From Brevundimonas vancanneytii (GTDB taxonomy: Bacteria; Pseudomonadota; Alphaproteobacteria; Caulobacterales; Caulobacteraceae), in assembly GCA_945861515.1 (NCBI GenBank), contig CAMAVA010000007.1, forward strand, positions 1 to 46,038: 46,038 nt of DNA, in the 5' to 3' direction. Below the pieces are notes generated by a model. The model did no database searches. It was not told the DNA's origin and was given only the letters and a program-made list of their open reading frames with translations. A program made the position numbers and the translations under genes. Below, piece by piece: positions 26,309 to 36,328 of this stretch; position 1 is the stretch's first letter; each line of letters starts with the position of its first letter.

Positions 26309-26659
26309 TCAGGGCAAGGGATGAACATAGACTTCATTGTGAATGATCTGGTCGCCCGACAGGATGACCAGGTCGAAGCCGCGCATCCTCTGCGGCCCCT
26401 CCGGCATGTCGATGACGGCGTACCACCGACCGCAGAATCCGCCTTCGATGGCCCAGACTGTTTCGGGCTCGTAGGCTATGGCCGGGGTCGCAGCGAACAG
26501 CCCTTCAAGGTATGGCTTCAGGGCCCCATGCCCCTCGATGCCTCCGGCGGTGTTGTTGTCCTTGTAGACGCAGTCCGGCGAATAGAAGGTCAGGAGCGTG
26601 GCGACATCCTTGGCCGTCCAGGCTGCCAGCCAGCGACTGTTGTAGTCCTCGATATCCAT
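26309..26659 (-). CDS. NTF2-like (SnoaL-type) protein
   Basis: 116-residue protein with the cone-shaped NTF2 fold: MDIEDYNSRWLAAWTAKDVATLLTFYSPDCVYKD at the N-terminus, then GHGALKPYLEGLFAATP, and strands VWAIEGGFCGRWYAVID and MRGFDLVILSGDQI. Its ATG overlaps the last base of the monooxygenase stop (TGATG), so the two are cotranslated. Small SnoaL-type enzymes often work on the product of a partner oxygenase; that is inference. No catalytic residues can be assigned. Confidence 0.85.
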   Translation of the reverse strand: MDIEDYNSRWLAAWTAKDVATLLTFYSPDCVYKDNNTAGGIEGHGALKPYLEGLFAATPAIAYEPETVWAIEGGFCGRWYAVIDMPEGPQRMRGFDLVILSGDQIIHNEVYVHPLP

Positions 26660-27894
26660 CAGACTGTCTCCAGGACCCGTTCACGGAACGCTGCTGTGAA
26701 GATCTCCGGAGGCGCCATGTCCGGTCCGCCCATGATGGCCAGGCCGTAGGCTCCCAGCGACGGATCCATTGCCGTTCTTTCGAAATGACGGCGACGCCGG
26801 GCCTTGGCGGCCTCTCCGAATTCGGCGTCCAGGGTGGAGGTAACCGAGGCGGCCAGCCGCAAACGACGCATCCGCTCCGAGCGTTCCTCCGCATAGGGTG
26901 CGAAGGCGGCCATGGACCAGTCTGCGCCGGCCAGGATGTCGCTGACGATACGGACGTCGCGATAGGTGATCGACAGGCCAAGCCCGACGATGGGGTCGTT
27001 CCATCCTGCAGCATCGCCAATCAGAACCACCCCCTCGGCGAAGGGCTCGTCCGTCCAGCCGTCATTGTTGAAATAGGACAGCAGGGGACCCGCCGGCGTC
27101 GCCTGGGCTATGGCCTCGTTGAGGGGGCTGCAGTTGACCCGGAAGGCGTCCAGGAAGGCTTGAGGGCCGTCGGGGCCGCCAAAGCGGCGCTTCTGATCGA
27201 GGCCGTAACTGCCGTACAGCCGAACCCGTCCCCCGCCCTGCGGAAAGGCCAGAAACGCAAAGTCCCCTTCGGTGCCGATGGCCTGCAGGTCTTCCGGCCA
27301 ACCATGGGCATTTTCGACCAGAAGCCCCGCGAACCAGTGGTGTGGCTGGTCCTGGTGCAGTGCGATGCCGCTGGCTTCCCGGACGCCGCTGGCGCGGCCG
27401 TCCGCCCCGACGACAAGCCGGGCCTCGGCGTTCAGGGTCTCGCCGCCCTGACTGAAGGTAACGCCGGGACGACTGCCGGTCCGAACTTCAGTGACGCTGG
27501 CGCCGCGCAGGCCCCTGGCCCCCCGGCGAACGGCCTCGTCGAAGAGGGTCTGGGCATGAAGTGGATTGCCGAGGCAAAGCGGCCCCGGCACATCGGATGC
27601 AAAGACCGAAAGCGGCAGAGTGCGGGCCTCCGCCTCCTCGGGCGTCCGGCTTTCGTCATAGGTGACGTGGCGGGTCAAGTGGTGCCCACCAGCACCAACC
27701 AGCAGCTCGTACAGGCCCAACCGGCGGGTCTCGGTCACCCCCCAGGGGGCGATCCATTCGCCCCGAACGCGGTCCTCGAACACCTCGGTCTGTTCGAGCA
27801 GCAGGATATCGAGGCCCCGGGCCGCCAGGATCGCTGCGAGTGCGGAACCACCGATTCCACCGCCCACGATAATCACGTCATGCTGACTGCTCAT
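26659..27894 (-). CDS. FAD-dependent monooxygenase/oxidoreductase
   Basis: 411-residue flavoprotein of the PHBH/halogenase-related group. The dinucleotide motif is DVIIVGGGIGGSALAAILAARG (residues 6–27); the second FAD motif, VVLIGDAAGWNDPIVGLGLS, is close to residue 300. An RGEWIAPWGV motif follows the first domain. It is probably an aromatic or polyketide-like hydroxylase, but the tryptophan-halogenase WxWxIP motif is not seen. First gene of a two-gene operon with an NTF2-like protein. ATG 27894 is taken as start; no other good start is visible. Confidence 0.88.
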   Translation of the reverse strand: MSSQHDVIIVGGGIGGSALAAILAARGLDILLLEQTEVFEDRVRGEWIAPWGVTETRRLGLYELLVGAGGHHLTRHVTYDESRTPEEAEARTLPLSVFASDVPGPLCLGNPLHAQTLFDEAVRRGARGLRGASVTEVRTGSRPGVTFSQGGETLNAEARLVVGADGRASGVREASGIALHQDQPHHWFAGLLVENAHGWPEDLQAIGTEGDFAFLAFPQGGGRVRLYGSYGLDQKRRFGGPDGPQAFLDAFRVNCSPLNEAIAQATPAGPLLSYFNNDGWTDEPFAEGVVLIGDAAGWNDPIVGLGLSITYRDVRIVSDILAGADWSMAAFAPYAEERSERMRRLRLAASVTSTLDAEFGEAAKARRRRHFERTAMDPSLGAYGLAIMGGPDMAPPEIFTAAFRERVLETV

Positions 27895-27968
27895 GACCCA
27901 TCCACCCTCTATTGTCCGTTTTGTGGCACCCTAGCCCTGTCGCGCCGCAGTGCAATCGTGACCTAGCG

Positions 27969-30080
27969 TCAGGGCTTTCGGGCGCCGGGCCGGTAGGTTT
28001 CCGTGACCTGTCCTTTCAGTTGGGCTTCGGTAAACAGAACCGGCTTGAAGCGATGCGTTGCGAACAGCGGGGCCTGATCGGCGTAATGACGGGACCGTAC
28101 ATCCTGGGTCGCCGAACCAAACTGATGGACACTCTGGCTGGAAAGGGCTCCATTCCGGTCCCAACTCACCACCATGATGAAGGTGTCGCCGGCGACGGCG
28201 GTTAACCGGCCCGAGCTGTCAGGTTCGCCGTAGATTGCGCGGAGGGTGTCGGGGCCCCCGTCGACGGGCAGGTCCACGGAACCGCGTCTCAGGCGATTGA
28301 CCTCTCCCCAGGCAGGGTCGATCCGTCCGTGGGTCGATTTCAAGAGCTGGATCGTCTGGTTAAGAGCCGTTGATACCGTTGGTCTTTCCTTGCCATCTTC
28401 CGGTTCCCGTTCGATTGCCCAGGCTGTCAGAATCGCCAACGCGGCCGAACGGCTTTCGAGTGTCGCGCGTCGGTCCCAACGCCGCAAAAGGTCCTGCGCC
28501 GCCTTGAGGTCCGCGTCTTGGCCGGGATTGAGGCGAAGTGCCTCGGCGACAATTTCAGCGACCCGCGACCGGGCGCTGTAGGCCACGTCGAACTTGTAGC
28601 GAACAAAGGCCTCGGCGCTGATCTTCCGGTCTTCTGCAAAGGTCTCCATCTCCCGCCAGGCGCGGTTGGTCATGTCGGTCTGGATGCCCATGCTGGCCGG
28701 AAACGCGGCGGGGTTCAGGCCATCTCCGATCGCGGTCGCCTGGAAAGGGGTATTGTTGGCGTTGAACACCAGTCCCGAGCGTGGATTCCAGATCTGCGGG
28801 ATACGATCGAACAGCAGGTAGGATTGCCAGACCAGGTCCGATCGATCGCCTGGAAGTACAGCAGACCAATCGATGCCCGAGACCTTCCGGTCCGGAAACA
28901 GGCCGTTATAGACATAGCCGATGTTCCCTGCGTTGTCGGCGTAGATATAGTTGATGCTGGGCAGGGCCTGCAGCGCCATGGCGGCCCGCCACTCATCGAG
29001 ATTTCGAGCCAGGTTGAGGCGCCAGTACTGCAGGGGTTGGCGAACTTCATCCATGCCTGCATAGCGCAGGGCGAAGGCGCCGGCCTTGGTCTGCATCACC
29101 GGTCCATGAACCGACCGCAGGACGGGACGCTTGACGGTCCAGTGGAAGGGACCAAAGAGCTTGATGCGGAGTTTGGCTTCCTTGCTTTCAAAGTCCCGCC
29201 ATTTTCCGTCCAGTCGGTACTGATCAGGATTGTCCGGGTTCAGGACCAGGCGATAGGTGTCGATCAGGTCGGGCTTGTTGACGGTATTGGCCCAGCCCAG
29301 GCTGGCGTTATGGCCATGCAGCATGAAGGGCGAGCCGGGAAAGAAGCCGCCGGCGACGTGCCAGCCTTCGCCGCTCTCCACAACGGCCTCATACCAGGCC
29401 ACGGGCCCGGTGAAGGGTTGATGGGAGTTGACCAGCAGCCGTGTTGCGCCGTCCGACGCTCTGGAGGGCGCCACCGCCACACCGTTCGATCCCTTGGGCA
29501 TGGGATCGGGCGGCAGGCTATTGAGCCGCTTCAGTTCCGCGTCGAGGCCATAGAAGAACGGGGTCTTGAAGACAAAGCCAGCGGCTATGTCCTTGCCGGT
29601 CATGGGGAGCAGGCCGGGCTCAACCCCCTCCGGGTGGCGGGCCGCATAGGCATTGATGCCGTCCGCATAGGCCTCCAGAACCGCCCGGACATCGGCCGGC
29701 AGGTCCCGGTCGTAACCAGCCTCTACCGTCTGCCAGACCTGCAGCAGGTTGACGATATAGTCGCCGGCAACGGCCTTTACGCCGAGCCTTCCGGCCAGGG
29801 TCCCGCGGGTCGCCAGGGCGACATCCTGGATCGTTGCGAAGTCATCTTCGGCGTGGGCGAAGGCGAGGCCGAAGGCGGCGTCCGCGTTGGACTTGCCGAG
29901 CACATGCGGAACGCCCCAGCGGTCACGGCGAATCTGGACATCGTAGCGCTCGCCCCTGGCGATGAGACCGGGCAAATCGACAGGCCTTGGTCTGTTGGGC
30001 CAGTCCAGCCCGAGCACGGTGAGCATCGCGGCCAGGACGATCGCCAGCAGCCCTGCCAAACATCCAGCAACCCAGCGCAT
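27969..30080 (-). CDS. Penicillin-acylase-family hydrolase
   Basis: 703-residue N-terminal-nucleophile hydrolase made as a precursor that cleaves itself before Ser198 (PKGSNGVAVAPSRASDG), giving alpha (about 197 residues) and beta (about 505 residues) chains. Residues 4–24 form a hydrophobic signal/anchor, so it acts in the periplasm or membrane. The GVPHVLGKSNADAAFGLAFAHAEDD region of the alpha chain and NLARNLDEWRAAMALQALPSINYIYADNAGNIGY of the beta chain are typical. ATG 30080 is chosen because the hydrophobic segment begins there; an open frame runs to 30305 without homology. The natural substrate may be an acyl-homoserine lactone, an amide or a beta-lactam; not determinable. Confidence 0.92.
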   Translation of the reverse strand: MRWVAGCLAGLLAIVLAAMLTVLGLDWPNRPRPVDLPGLIARGERYDVQIRRDRWGVPHVLGKSNADAAFGLAFAHAEDDFATIQDVALATRGTLAGRLGVKAVAGDYIVNLLQVWQTVEAGYDRDLPADVRAVLEAYADGINAYAARHPEGVEPGLLPMTGKDIAAGFVFKTPFFYGLDAELKRLNSLPPDPMPKGSNGVAVAPSRASDGATRLLVNSHQPFTGPVAWYEAVVESGEGWHVAGGFFPGSPFMLHGHNASLGWANTVNKPDLIDTYRLVLNPDNPDQYRLDGKWRDFESKEAKLRIKLFGPFHWTVKRPVLRSVHGPVMQTKAGAFALRYAGMDEVRQPLQYWRLNLARNLDEWRAAMALQALPSINYIYADNAGNIGYVYNGLFPDRKVSGIDWSAVLPGDRSDLVWQSYLLFDRIPQIWNPRSGLVFNANNTPFQATAIGDGLNPAAFPASMGIQTDMTNRAWREMETFAEDRKISAEAFVRYKFDVAYSARSRVAEIVAEALRLNPGQDADLKAAQDLLRRWDRRATLESRSAALAILTAWAIEREPEDGKERPTVSTALNQTIQLLKSTHGRIDPAWGEVNRLRRGSVDLPVDGGPDTLRAIYGEPDSSGRLTAVAGDTFIMVVSWDRNGALSSQSVHQFGSATQDVRSRHYADQAPLFATHRFKPVLFTEAQLKGQVTETYRPGARKP

Positions 30081-30227
30081 TCCCAACCCCGCATTTTCTC
30101 GACTGGTAGCCGCTCCTGGAGCCAAGGCAAAGCACGGGATCAAGGATTGATCCGACCGCCTGCCTTGCAATTGCAGGCGTCGGTCCTCAGCCAGGCGCCC
30201 AAATTTCGGGCGTGCGGGCGCCCATTC

Positions 30228-30246
30228 GTCACAGTGTGACATCACA
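30228..30246. promoter_or_regulatory. Nested inverted repeats upstream of pckG
   Basis: GTCACA-G-TGTGAC (30228–30240) and TGTGA-CA-TCACA (30235–30246) overlap, giving three alternating half-sites. The spacing differs from the canonical CRP site (TGTGA-N6-TCACA). The second dyad is centred about 58 bases before the predicted pckG start, an activator-type position. Confidence 0.45.
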
Positions 30247-30262
30247 TTTGCACCCTTTCGGC

Positions 30263-30292
30263 TTGCCCGCCGCACGTCCCACGCGCTAGGCA
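30263..30292 (+). promoter_or_regulatory. Candidate housekeeping promoter of pckG
   Basis: TTGCCCG (30263–30269), a 15-base spacer and GCTAGGCA (30285–30292) resemble the Caulobacter sigma-73 promoter, though the spacer is one base longer than the usual range. A start near 30299 would give a ~70-base leader. Confidence 0.4.
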
Positions 30293-30368
30293 GGACGCCG
30301 CGCAAAGCTGGCCCTGCGGGTCTGCGTCATATTGTCCGCAGGAGTCACAGTATTGGAGGGCGTCGGTA

Positions 30369-32222
30369 ATGGGCGGCGAAGTTTCGATTCCGGGTCTCGA
30401 CAAGGCCCCGACAAAACATGCAAAACTCATTGCATGGGTTCAAGAAATCGCTGCGCTGACCAAGCCGGCATCAGTCTACTGGTGCGATGGCTCGGATGAG
30501 GAATGGACCCTTCTGACGGATCGTCTGGTCGCCTCCGGCACACTCCGGCGTCTCAATCCCGAATTGCGTCCCAACAGTTTCTATGCGGCTTCGGACCCCA
30601 AGGACGTCGCCCGGGTCGAAAGCCGGACCTTTATCTGCTCGAAGGAAGAGGCTGAAGCAGGGCCGACCAACAACTGGTCCGAGCCGGACGCCATGCGCGA
30701 GCGGCTACAGGGACTTTTCGACGGCTGCATGCGCGGCCGCACCCTGTATGTGGTTCCGTTCTGCATGGGACCCATCGGTTCTCCGATCAGCGCCCTTGGC
30801 GTGGAGATTACCGACAGCGCCTATGTCGCCATCGCCATGCGGGTCATGACCCGTATGGGCAAACAGGCCCTGGACATGATGGGCGACGATGGCTTCTTCG
30901 TGCCTGCAGTCCACACCCTGGGCGCCCCTCTCGCCGACGGGGAGAAGGACGTTCCCTGGCCCTGCAACGAAGAAAAATGGATCGTCCATTTTCCGGAAAG
31001 CCGCGAGATCTGGTCCTACGGGTCGGGCTACGGCGGCAATGCCCTGCTAGGCAAGAAATGCTACGCCCTGCGCATCGCCTCTGTCATGGCCCGGGATGAG
31101 GGCTGGCTGGCCGAGCATATGCTGATCCTCAAGCTGACCTCGCCCCAGAACCAGGTGCGGTATGTTGCGGCGGCTTTCCCCAGCGCCTGCGGCAAGACCA
31201 ATCTCGCCATGCTCCAACCGACCGTTCCGGGCTGGAAGGCCGAGACCATCGGTGATGATATCTGCTGGATGCGGTTCGGCGAGGATGGCCGCCTGCGGGC
31301 CATCAATCCGGAGTCCGGCTTCTTCGGCGTTGCGCCAGGCACCGGCATTGGCACGAACAAGAACGCCATCGACGCCCTCAATGAAAACTGCGTCTTCACC
31401 AATGTCGCCCTCACGCCGGATGGAGATGTCTGGTGGGAAGGCCTGACCGATGAGCCGCCCGCGGCCCTGACCGATTGGCGCGGCCAGCCCTGGACCCCGG
31501 CCAGCGAAACCCCGGCAGCGCATCCCAACGCCCGTTTCACGGTTCCAGCCCAGCAGTGCCCCGTGATCGCCAGCGAGTGGGATGATCCGGCGGGCGTACC
31601 GATCAGCGCCATCCTGTTCGGCGGACGTCGCGCCACTGCCGTACCGCTGGTGACCGAGGCCTTTGACTGGGAGCATGGTGTGTTCCTGGCTTCCAACACG
31701 GCTTCCGAAGGCACCGCAGCCGCCGAGAACAAGGTTGGTGAACTGCGTCGCGACCCCTTCGCCATGCTGCCCTTCTGCGGCTACAACATGGGCGACTACT
31801 TCGCCCACTGGCTCAAGGTTGGCGGCAAGGGTGATCCTGCCAAACTGCCCCGGATCTACTTCGTCAACTGGTTCCGCAAGGACGGCGGCAAGTTTGTCTG
31901 GCCTGGCTATGGCGAGAACAGCCGCGTGCTCAAGTGGATCGTCCAGCGCCTGGAGGGCGAGGTTGAGGCGGTCGACACGGCCATCGGCCGTCTCCCGGCG
32001 CCCGGCTCCCTGGATGTCGAAGGTCTCGGCATGGACACCGCCAAGCTGAACCTGCTCATGACGGTGGACTCAGACATCTGGCGGGAAGAGGCCTCCCTGA
32101 TCCCGGCCTTCTATGACCGGTTTGGCGACCGCATGCCGCCGGCGCTTTGGGCCCAGTATGAAGCCCTGCTGTCGCGGCTGGGAGTCCCGGCCGGCGCTGA
32201 CCGCTCTGTCGAACTGGCCTGA
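30369..32222 (+). CDS. pckG: Phosphoenolpyruvate carboxykinase (GTP)
   Basis: 617-residue GTP-dependent PEPCK converting oxaloacetate to phosphoenolpyruvate in gluconeogenesis. The GTP-type P-loop [12 protein letters not shown] with the active-site cysteine is near residues 270–281; other motifs are [23 protein letters not shown], the metal-binding [18 protein letters not shown], and [14 protein letters not shown] near the C-terminus. Length is normal (about 600–620). GGAGG precedes ATG 30369. A terminator follows at 32243–32269. The 288-base leader region shared with the divergent penicillin acylase carries a promoter and inverted repeats, suggesting carbon-source control. Confidence 0.97.
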   Translation: MGGEVSIPGLDKAPTKHAKLIAWVQEIAALTKPASVYWCDGSDEEWTLLTDRLVASGTLRRLNPELRPNSFYAASDPKDVARVESRTFICSKEEAEAGPTNNWSEPDAMRERLQGLFDGCMRGRTLYVVPFCMGPIGSPISALGVEITDSAYVAIAMRVMTRMGKQALDMMGDDGFFVPAVHTLGAPLADGEKDVPWPCNEEKWIVHFPESREIWSYGSGYGGNALLGKKCYALRIASVMARDEGWLAEHMLILKLTSPQNQVRYVAAAFPSACGKTNLAMLQPTVPGWKAETIGDDICWMRFGEDGRLRAINPESGFFGVAPGTGIGTNKNAIDALNENCVFTNVALTPDGDVWWEGLTDEPPAALTDWRGQPWTPASETPAAHPNARFTVPAQQCPVIASEWDDPAGVPISAILFGGRRATAVPLVTEAFDWEHGVFLASNTASEGTAAAENKVGELRRDPFAMLPFCGYNMGDYFAHWLKVGGKGDPAKLPRIYFVNWFRKDGGKFVWPGYGENSRVLKWIVQRLEGEVEAVDTAIGRLPAPGSLDVEGLGMDTAKLNLLMTVDSDIWREEASLIPAFYDRFGDRMPPALWAQYEALLSRLGVPAGADRSVELA

Positions 32223-32242
32223 TTGCCGTGGTAAAGGTCGAG

Positions 32243-32269
32243 CCGGCCTGATCCCTTCGATCAGGCCGG
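32243..32269 (+). terminator. Terminator hairpin after pckG
   Basis: CCGGCCTGATC (32243–32253) and GATCAGGCCGG (32259–32269) form a perfect 11-bp stem with a 5-base CCTTC loop, 20 bases after the pckG stop and before the convergent lipoprotein gene. It may act on both strands. Confidence 0.7.
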
Positions 32270-32375
32270 GGCTGGCTCCGGCTCCGGATCAGGCGTCCTG
32301 CCGCCCTTTATCTGGCCCTTCGTTCAGTCTGGGCTGAAAGCGCCTTCTCGCGGTCTGACAGCGACGGGCAGGCCG

Positions 32376-32762
32376 TCAATCTTTCAGAGGCGACTTCGAC
32401 TGGAAGCGCTGCCCAAGTCGGGACTCCAGGGTCACAGGGCCCCGTCGAGCGACGTCGGGCAGCAGGGCTCTCAGGGCCTTGAAGACCGTCCGGGTCGCCT
32501 GTGGCGATGCGGTGGTCAGACAGGCGGTCTTCTCGCCTTCGCGTCCCCAGCGTGTCCACTGGCTGGAGGTAACCAGCTTCGGATGTCCTGCAACATAGGC
32601 CTCGACATCGTCCGCGGCCTGTCTGTCGATCCCCATGGCATAGCTGCCGAACGCGATCCTGACATCGCAACCGCCTGCGGCCGGCTCGGTGTCCGCGGGC
32701 TCGGACGCGGAGGCGCAACCGGTCATGAGGGCCAGAGCGCCAATCAGCGGGGCAATTTTCAT
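32376..32762 (-). CDS. Small putative lipoprotein coupled to purL
   Basis: 128-residue protein with a short signal peptide and lipobox-like end ([10 protein letters not shown], Cys16). The mature part begins with an acidic linker, then [28 protein letters not shown], and ends [13 protein letters not shown]. Three cysteines exist (one in the lipobox). Its ATG at 32762 overlaps the purL stop (ATGA). I do not recognise a family with certainty. Its position at the end of the purine run probably reflects transcriptional hitch-hiking, not a purine role. Confidence 0.75.
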   Translation of the reverse strand: MKIAPLIGALALMTGCASASEPADTEPAAGGCDVRIAFGSYAMGIDRQAADDVEAYVAGHPKLVTSSQWTRWGREGEKTACLTTASPQATRTVFKALRALLPDVARRGPVTLESRLGQRFQSKSPLKD

Positions 32763-34972
32763 GTCGTCGATCCCATGAAGGCCGGAAGCCATCCCTCGTG
32801 CGCGGCCCGCAGACGATCGAGGGGAATTGAGAACAGGCCCGAGGCAACCAGGGCCTCGCCGCCAGCCTTGCCGACGACCCGAGCTTCTATACCCGCCGCC
32901 TGGGCGGCTTGCAGCAGCTCTTCCGGTCGGGCGGCGGCCACGAGGTAGCGGGCCTGGTCTTCACCAAACAGGGCGGCAGGGGATGGTGCCTCGCCTCCCG
33001 CGTTCAGCGTCATGCCTATGCCGCTGGCCAGGGCCATTTCAGCGGCGCCAATCGCCAGTCCGCCGTCAGAGAGGTCATGCACGACCTTGCACTGGCCGCT
33101 GTGGATCAGGCCGCGCAGGAAGTCACCTGTCTTGCGTTCCAGCGCGAGGTCGACCGGCGGCGGGGCGCCGTCCTCGCGGCCCAGAATCTCGCGAAGATAA
33201 AGACTTGCGCCCAGCGCCCCGAGGGTTTCACCGATCAGCACAAGACTGTCGCCCGCCTTCATGTTGGAAAAATCCGCCCTCAGCCCGTAATCGGCCAACA
33301 GGCCCACGGCGCCGACGGTGGGGGTCGGAGGGATCGCGACGCCGTTGGTCTCGTTGTACAGGCTGACATTGCCGCTCACGACCGGGAAGTCTAGGGCGCG
33401 GCAGGCCTCGGCCATGCCGTCGATCGACCGGACAATCTGGCCCATGATGGCGGGCCGCTCGGGATTACCGAAGTTCAGGTTGTCGGTGATGGCAATGGGC
33501 TCGGCCCCGACAGCGGTCAGGTTTCGCCAGGCCTCCGCGACGGCCTGCTTGCCGCCCTCGTAGGGATCGTTCTGGACGTAGCGCGGCGTACAGTCGCTGG
33601 TCACCGCCAGGGCCTTTCGAGTACCGTGCACCCGCACGACCCCTGCGTCCGCGCCCGTGGCGCTGTCTTCCAGGGTGTCAGCCATGACGTGCCGGTCATA
33701 CTGTTCCCAGAGCCAGCGCTTGGAAGCTACATCCGGACAGGCCATGAGCTTCAACATGGCCGCTTCCCAGTCTTCCGGAGCCTGGATGCTGGCCGGGTCG
33801 ATGCGGGGGTGTTTCGCCGGCTCGGTCCAGGGGCGATCATAGAGCGGCGCGTCATCCGACAGGGGCGCGAGGGGGAGGTCGCATACCACTTCGCCCCTGT
33901 GTATCAAAACGATATGGCCGGTGTCTGTTGTCCAGCCGATGATCGCGGCGTCCAGGCCCCATTTTTCGAAAATGGCATGGCCATCCCGTTCCCGCCCTGG
34001 CTTGAGAATCGCCAGCATCCGTTCCTGGCTTTCGGACAGCATCATCTCATAGGCGGTCATGCCTGACTCGCGCTGAGGGACCATGTCGAGATCAAGTTCA
34101 ATACCGACGCTGCCCTTGCCGGCCATTTCGACGGAGGATGACGTCAGCCCGGCAGCGCCCATATCCTGAATGGCTGCCACGGCGCCGGTGGCCATCAGTT
34201 CCAGGGTCGCCTCGATCAGCAGCTTTTCAGCAAAGGGGTCGCCTACCTGGACTGTCGGCCGCTTTTCATCGCTGTCCTCGTCGAACTCGGCGCTGGCCAT
34301 GGTCGCGCCATGGATGCCATCGCGGCCTGTCTTGGACCCGAAATAGACAACGGGCAGGCCGGCCGCCGGGGCGGCCGAATAGAAGATCTTGTCGGCGTCC
34401 GCCAGGCCCACACACATGGCGTTGACCAGGATATTGCCATCATAACCACGGTGGAAGTTGGTCTCTCCGGCGACGGTCGGGACACCGACGCAATTGCCGT
34501 AGCCGGCAATTCCGGCCACCACCCCTTCGACCAGTCGACGGGTCTTAGGGTGCGATGGATCGCCAAATCTCAAGGCATTCAGCAGGGCGATGGGGCGGGC
34601 GCCCATGGTGAAAACGTCCCTCATGATGCCGCCAACCCCTGTTGCGGCGCCCTGGTAGGGTTCGATGTAGCTGGGGTGGTTGTGGCTCTCCATCTTGAAG
34701 ATGCAGGCCTGCCCATCACCGATGTCGATCACCCCGGCGTTTTCGCCAGGGCCACATATCACCCGGGGGCCTGTGGTGGGGAACTTGCCCAGGTGCTTTC
34801 GACTGGACTTGTAGCTGCAGTGCTCTGACCACATCACCGAAAAGACGCCCAGCTCCACGAGGTTGGGTTCCCGGCCGAGGCGTTCGAGAATGACGGCATA
34901 TTCTTCCGGCTTCAGGCCGAATTCGGCAGCCGACTGGGCGATGGACTTTTCGGAGCGTGGAGAGGCGTTCAT
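32759..34972 (-). CDS. purL: Phosphoribosylformylglycinamidine synthase subunit PurL
   Basis: 737-residue synthase subunit that, with PurQ (ammonia supply) and PurS (bridge), converts FGAR to FGAM in purine synthesis. Motifs: [20 protein letters not shown] near the N-terminus, [22 protein letters not shown] (ATP/substrate), [17 protein letters not shown], and [20 protein letters not shown] in the C-terminal half. This is the small-type PurL (not the ~1300-residue fused form), consistent with purS and purQ nearby. ATG 34972 is the start. The next gene downstream overlaps its stop. Confidence 0.97.
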   Translation of the reverse strand: MNASPRSEKSIAQSAAEFGLKPEEYAVILERLGREPNLVELGVFSVMWSEHCSYKSSRKHLGKFPTTGPRVICGPGENAGVIDIGDGQACIFKMESHNHPSYIEPYQGAATGVGGIMRDVFTMGARPIALLNALRFGDPSHPKTRRLVEGVVAGIAGYGNCVGVPTVAGETNFHRGYDGNILVNAMCVGLADADKIFYSAAPAAGLPVVYFGSKTGRDGIHGATMASAEFDEDSDEKRPTVQVGDPFAEKLLIEATLELMATGAVAAIQDMGAAGLTSSSVEMAGKGSVGIELDLDMVPQRESGMTAYEMMLSESQERMLAILKPGRERDGHAIFEKWGLDAAIIGWTTDTGHIVLIHRGEVVCDLPLAPLSDDAPLYDRPWTEPAKHPRIDPASIQAPEDWEAAMLKLMACPDVASKRWLWEQYDRHVMADTLEDSATGADAGVVRVHGTRKALAVTSDCTPRYVQNDPYEGGKQAVAEAWRNLTAVGAEPIAITDNLNFGNPERPAIMGQIVRSIDGMAEACRALDFPVVSGNVSLYNETNGVAIPPTPTVGAVGLLADYGLRADFSNMKAGDSLVLIGETLGALGASLYLREILGREDGAPPPVDLALERKTGDFLRGLIHSGQCKVVHDLSDGGLAIGAAEMALASGIGMTLNAGGEAPSPAALFGEDQARYLVAAARPEELLQAAQAAGIEARVVGKAGGEALVASGLFSIPLDRLRAAHEGWLPAFMGSTT

Positions 34973-35016
34973 GCACAGGGTTCTAGTCCGCGTCGCGGGT
35001 CCTGTGAACCGCAGCT

Positions 35017-35547
35017 TTAGGCGGGCGGGGCCCGCAGCGTGCGGATCGCCGCCCAGACTGCGCCAAGCAGGAAAGGGGCGGCGGTGACCGCAAAGCCGGC
35101 GACAGAGGCAAGTTCGCCCGGGATGACCAGGCGCTCCCCCAACTGGAATTCCACCTGCATGCCGCCGATCAGCGCCTGGACCCAGGGCCAGCCCAGAACA
35201 CCCAGAAAGAGCAGACTACTGGCGAGAGTCAGCAGCATGGCCTCCCGAGAGCGATGCAGGGCGCTGAAGGCCCCGACGGCCGCCGTGGCGAAAATCGCTG
35301 CTGCGGCGGGGATGGCACTGCTTCCGGAAACAGAAATCAATCCCATGGCAAACTGCTCATAGGGTGGATCAAACATGGCGTGCAGGGGCTCCCGAACCAT
35401 CAACCCGGCCAGGGCCATATGGACCAGTCCCACCAGCAACCCGATGGGGCCAGGCCTTGTGCGAAAGGCCACAATCAGCCAGGCCAGCACCAGAAGGCCG
35501 ACAAAGCCATTGGCTACCAGGCTTCCGTTCAACTGACTGATGGCCAT
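35017..35547 (-). CDS. Multi-pass membrane protein of unknown function
   Basis: 176-residue protein with about five hydrophobic segments: [37 protein letters not shown], a long Ala-rich segment [39 protein letters not shown] and [17 protein letters not shown]. No signature motif is visible. It lies between purQ and purL on the same strand, 44 bases from purL and 67 from purQ, and so is probably in the purine transcript. Function unknown. Confidence 0.7.
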   Translation of the reverse strand: MAISQLNGSLVANGFVGLLVLAWLIVAFRTRPGPIGLLVGLVHMALAGLMVREPLHAMFDPPYEQFAMGLISVSGSSAIPAAAAIFATAAVGAFSALHRSREAMLLTLASSLLFLGVLGWPWVQALIGGMQVEFQLGERLVIPGELASVAGFAVTAAPFLLGAVWAAIRTLRAPPA

Positions 35548-35614
35548 CGGCGTCCTTCCGTTGCGGGCCCAGTCAGGGTGAACGCTCCCCGTGACTTCGC
35601 CAAGCGGTTTCCCC

Positions 35615-36277
35615 TCAGGCGCTGGCCATGGCGCTCTGGAACAGCAGGGCGCCGTCAGCAGATCCCAGATCGGCTTCGAACGAACGATCCGGATGCGGCA
35701 TCAGCCCGAGAACATTGCCGGATTCGTTCAGAATGCCGGCTATGTTGCGGGCGGAGCCATTGGGATTGTCTCGATAGCGGAACGCCACCAGGCCCTCGCC
35801 TTCCAGGCGATCCAGCGTGGCCTTGTCGGCGAAATAATTGCCTTCTCCATTGCCCACGGTCATCACGGCGCTGCGGCGGTCCTGATAGGCGGCTGTGAAT
35901 CGGGTCTGACCGTTTACGATTTCGAGATCGACGGCCTTGCAGACATATTTGAGACCGGCGTTGCGCAACAGGGCGCCCGGCAGCATGCCGGCCTCGCACA
36001 GGACCTGAAACCCGTTGCAGATACCGACCGTTGCCACTCCTCGCACAGCTGCGGCCTTGACCGCCGACATGACGGGCGAAAGCGACGCCATGGCGCCGCA
36101 ACGCAGATAGTCGCCGTAGGAAAACCCGCCAGGCAGGACGATCAGGTCGAGCCCCTGAGGAAGATCGCTTTCGCCATGCCAGACCATTTCGACCGAGGCG
36201 CCCGTGGAGCGTTCGATGGCGACCTTGCAGTCCCGGTCGCAATTGGAACCCGGGAAGACGATGACAGCGGCTTTCAT
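35615..36277 (-). CDS. purQ: FGAM synthase glutaminase subunit PurQ
   Basis: 220-residue class I glutamine amidotransferase that supplies ammonia to PurL. The nucleophile is Cys87 in [13 protein letters not shown]; the catalytic His and Glu are in [11 protein letters not shown] near the C-terminus. The N-terminus [16 protein letters not shown] is typical of PurQ. Length normal. ATG 36277. Confidence 0.97.
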   Translation of the reverse strand: MKAAVIVFPGSNCDRDCKVAIERSTGASVEMVWHGESDLPQGLDLIVLPGGFSYGDYLRCGAMASLSPVMSAVKAAAVRGVATVGICNGFQVLCEAGMLPGALLRNAGLKYVCKAVDLEIVNGQTRFTAAYQDRRSAVMTVGNGEGNYFADKATLDRLEGEGLVAFRYRDNPNGSARNIAGILNESGNVLGLMPHPDRSFEADLGSADGALLFQSAMASA

Positions 36278-36328
36278 TTGCCCGAGCTTACCAGAGTCTG
36301 CGCCCCTTCGCGAGAGGCCGGACCGACG

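Noticed and set aside
26512-27966. Long plus-strand open frame (484 codons)
   Set aside because: It is antisense to the FAD monooxygenase and NTF2-like genes, has low-complexity GC-rich composition and no domain; it is a shadow of the minus-strand genes.
28518-30239. Plus-strand open frame of 573 codons
   Set aside because: It runs opposite the penicillin-acylase gene, whose motifs are complete; no start signal or domain in the plus frame.
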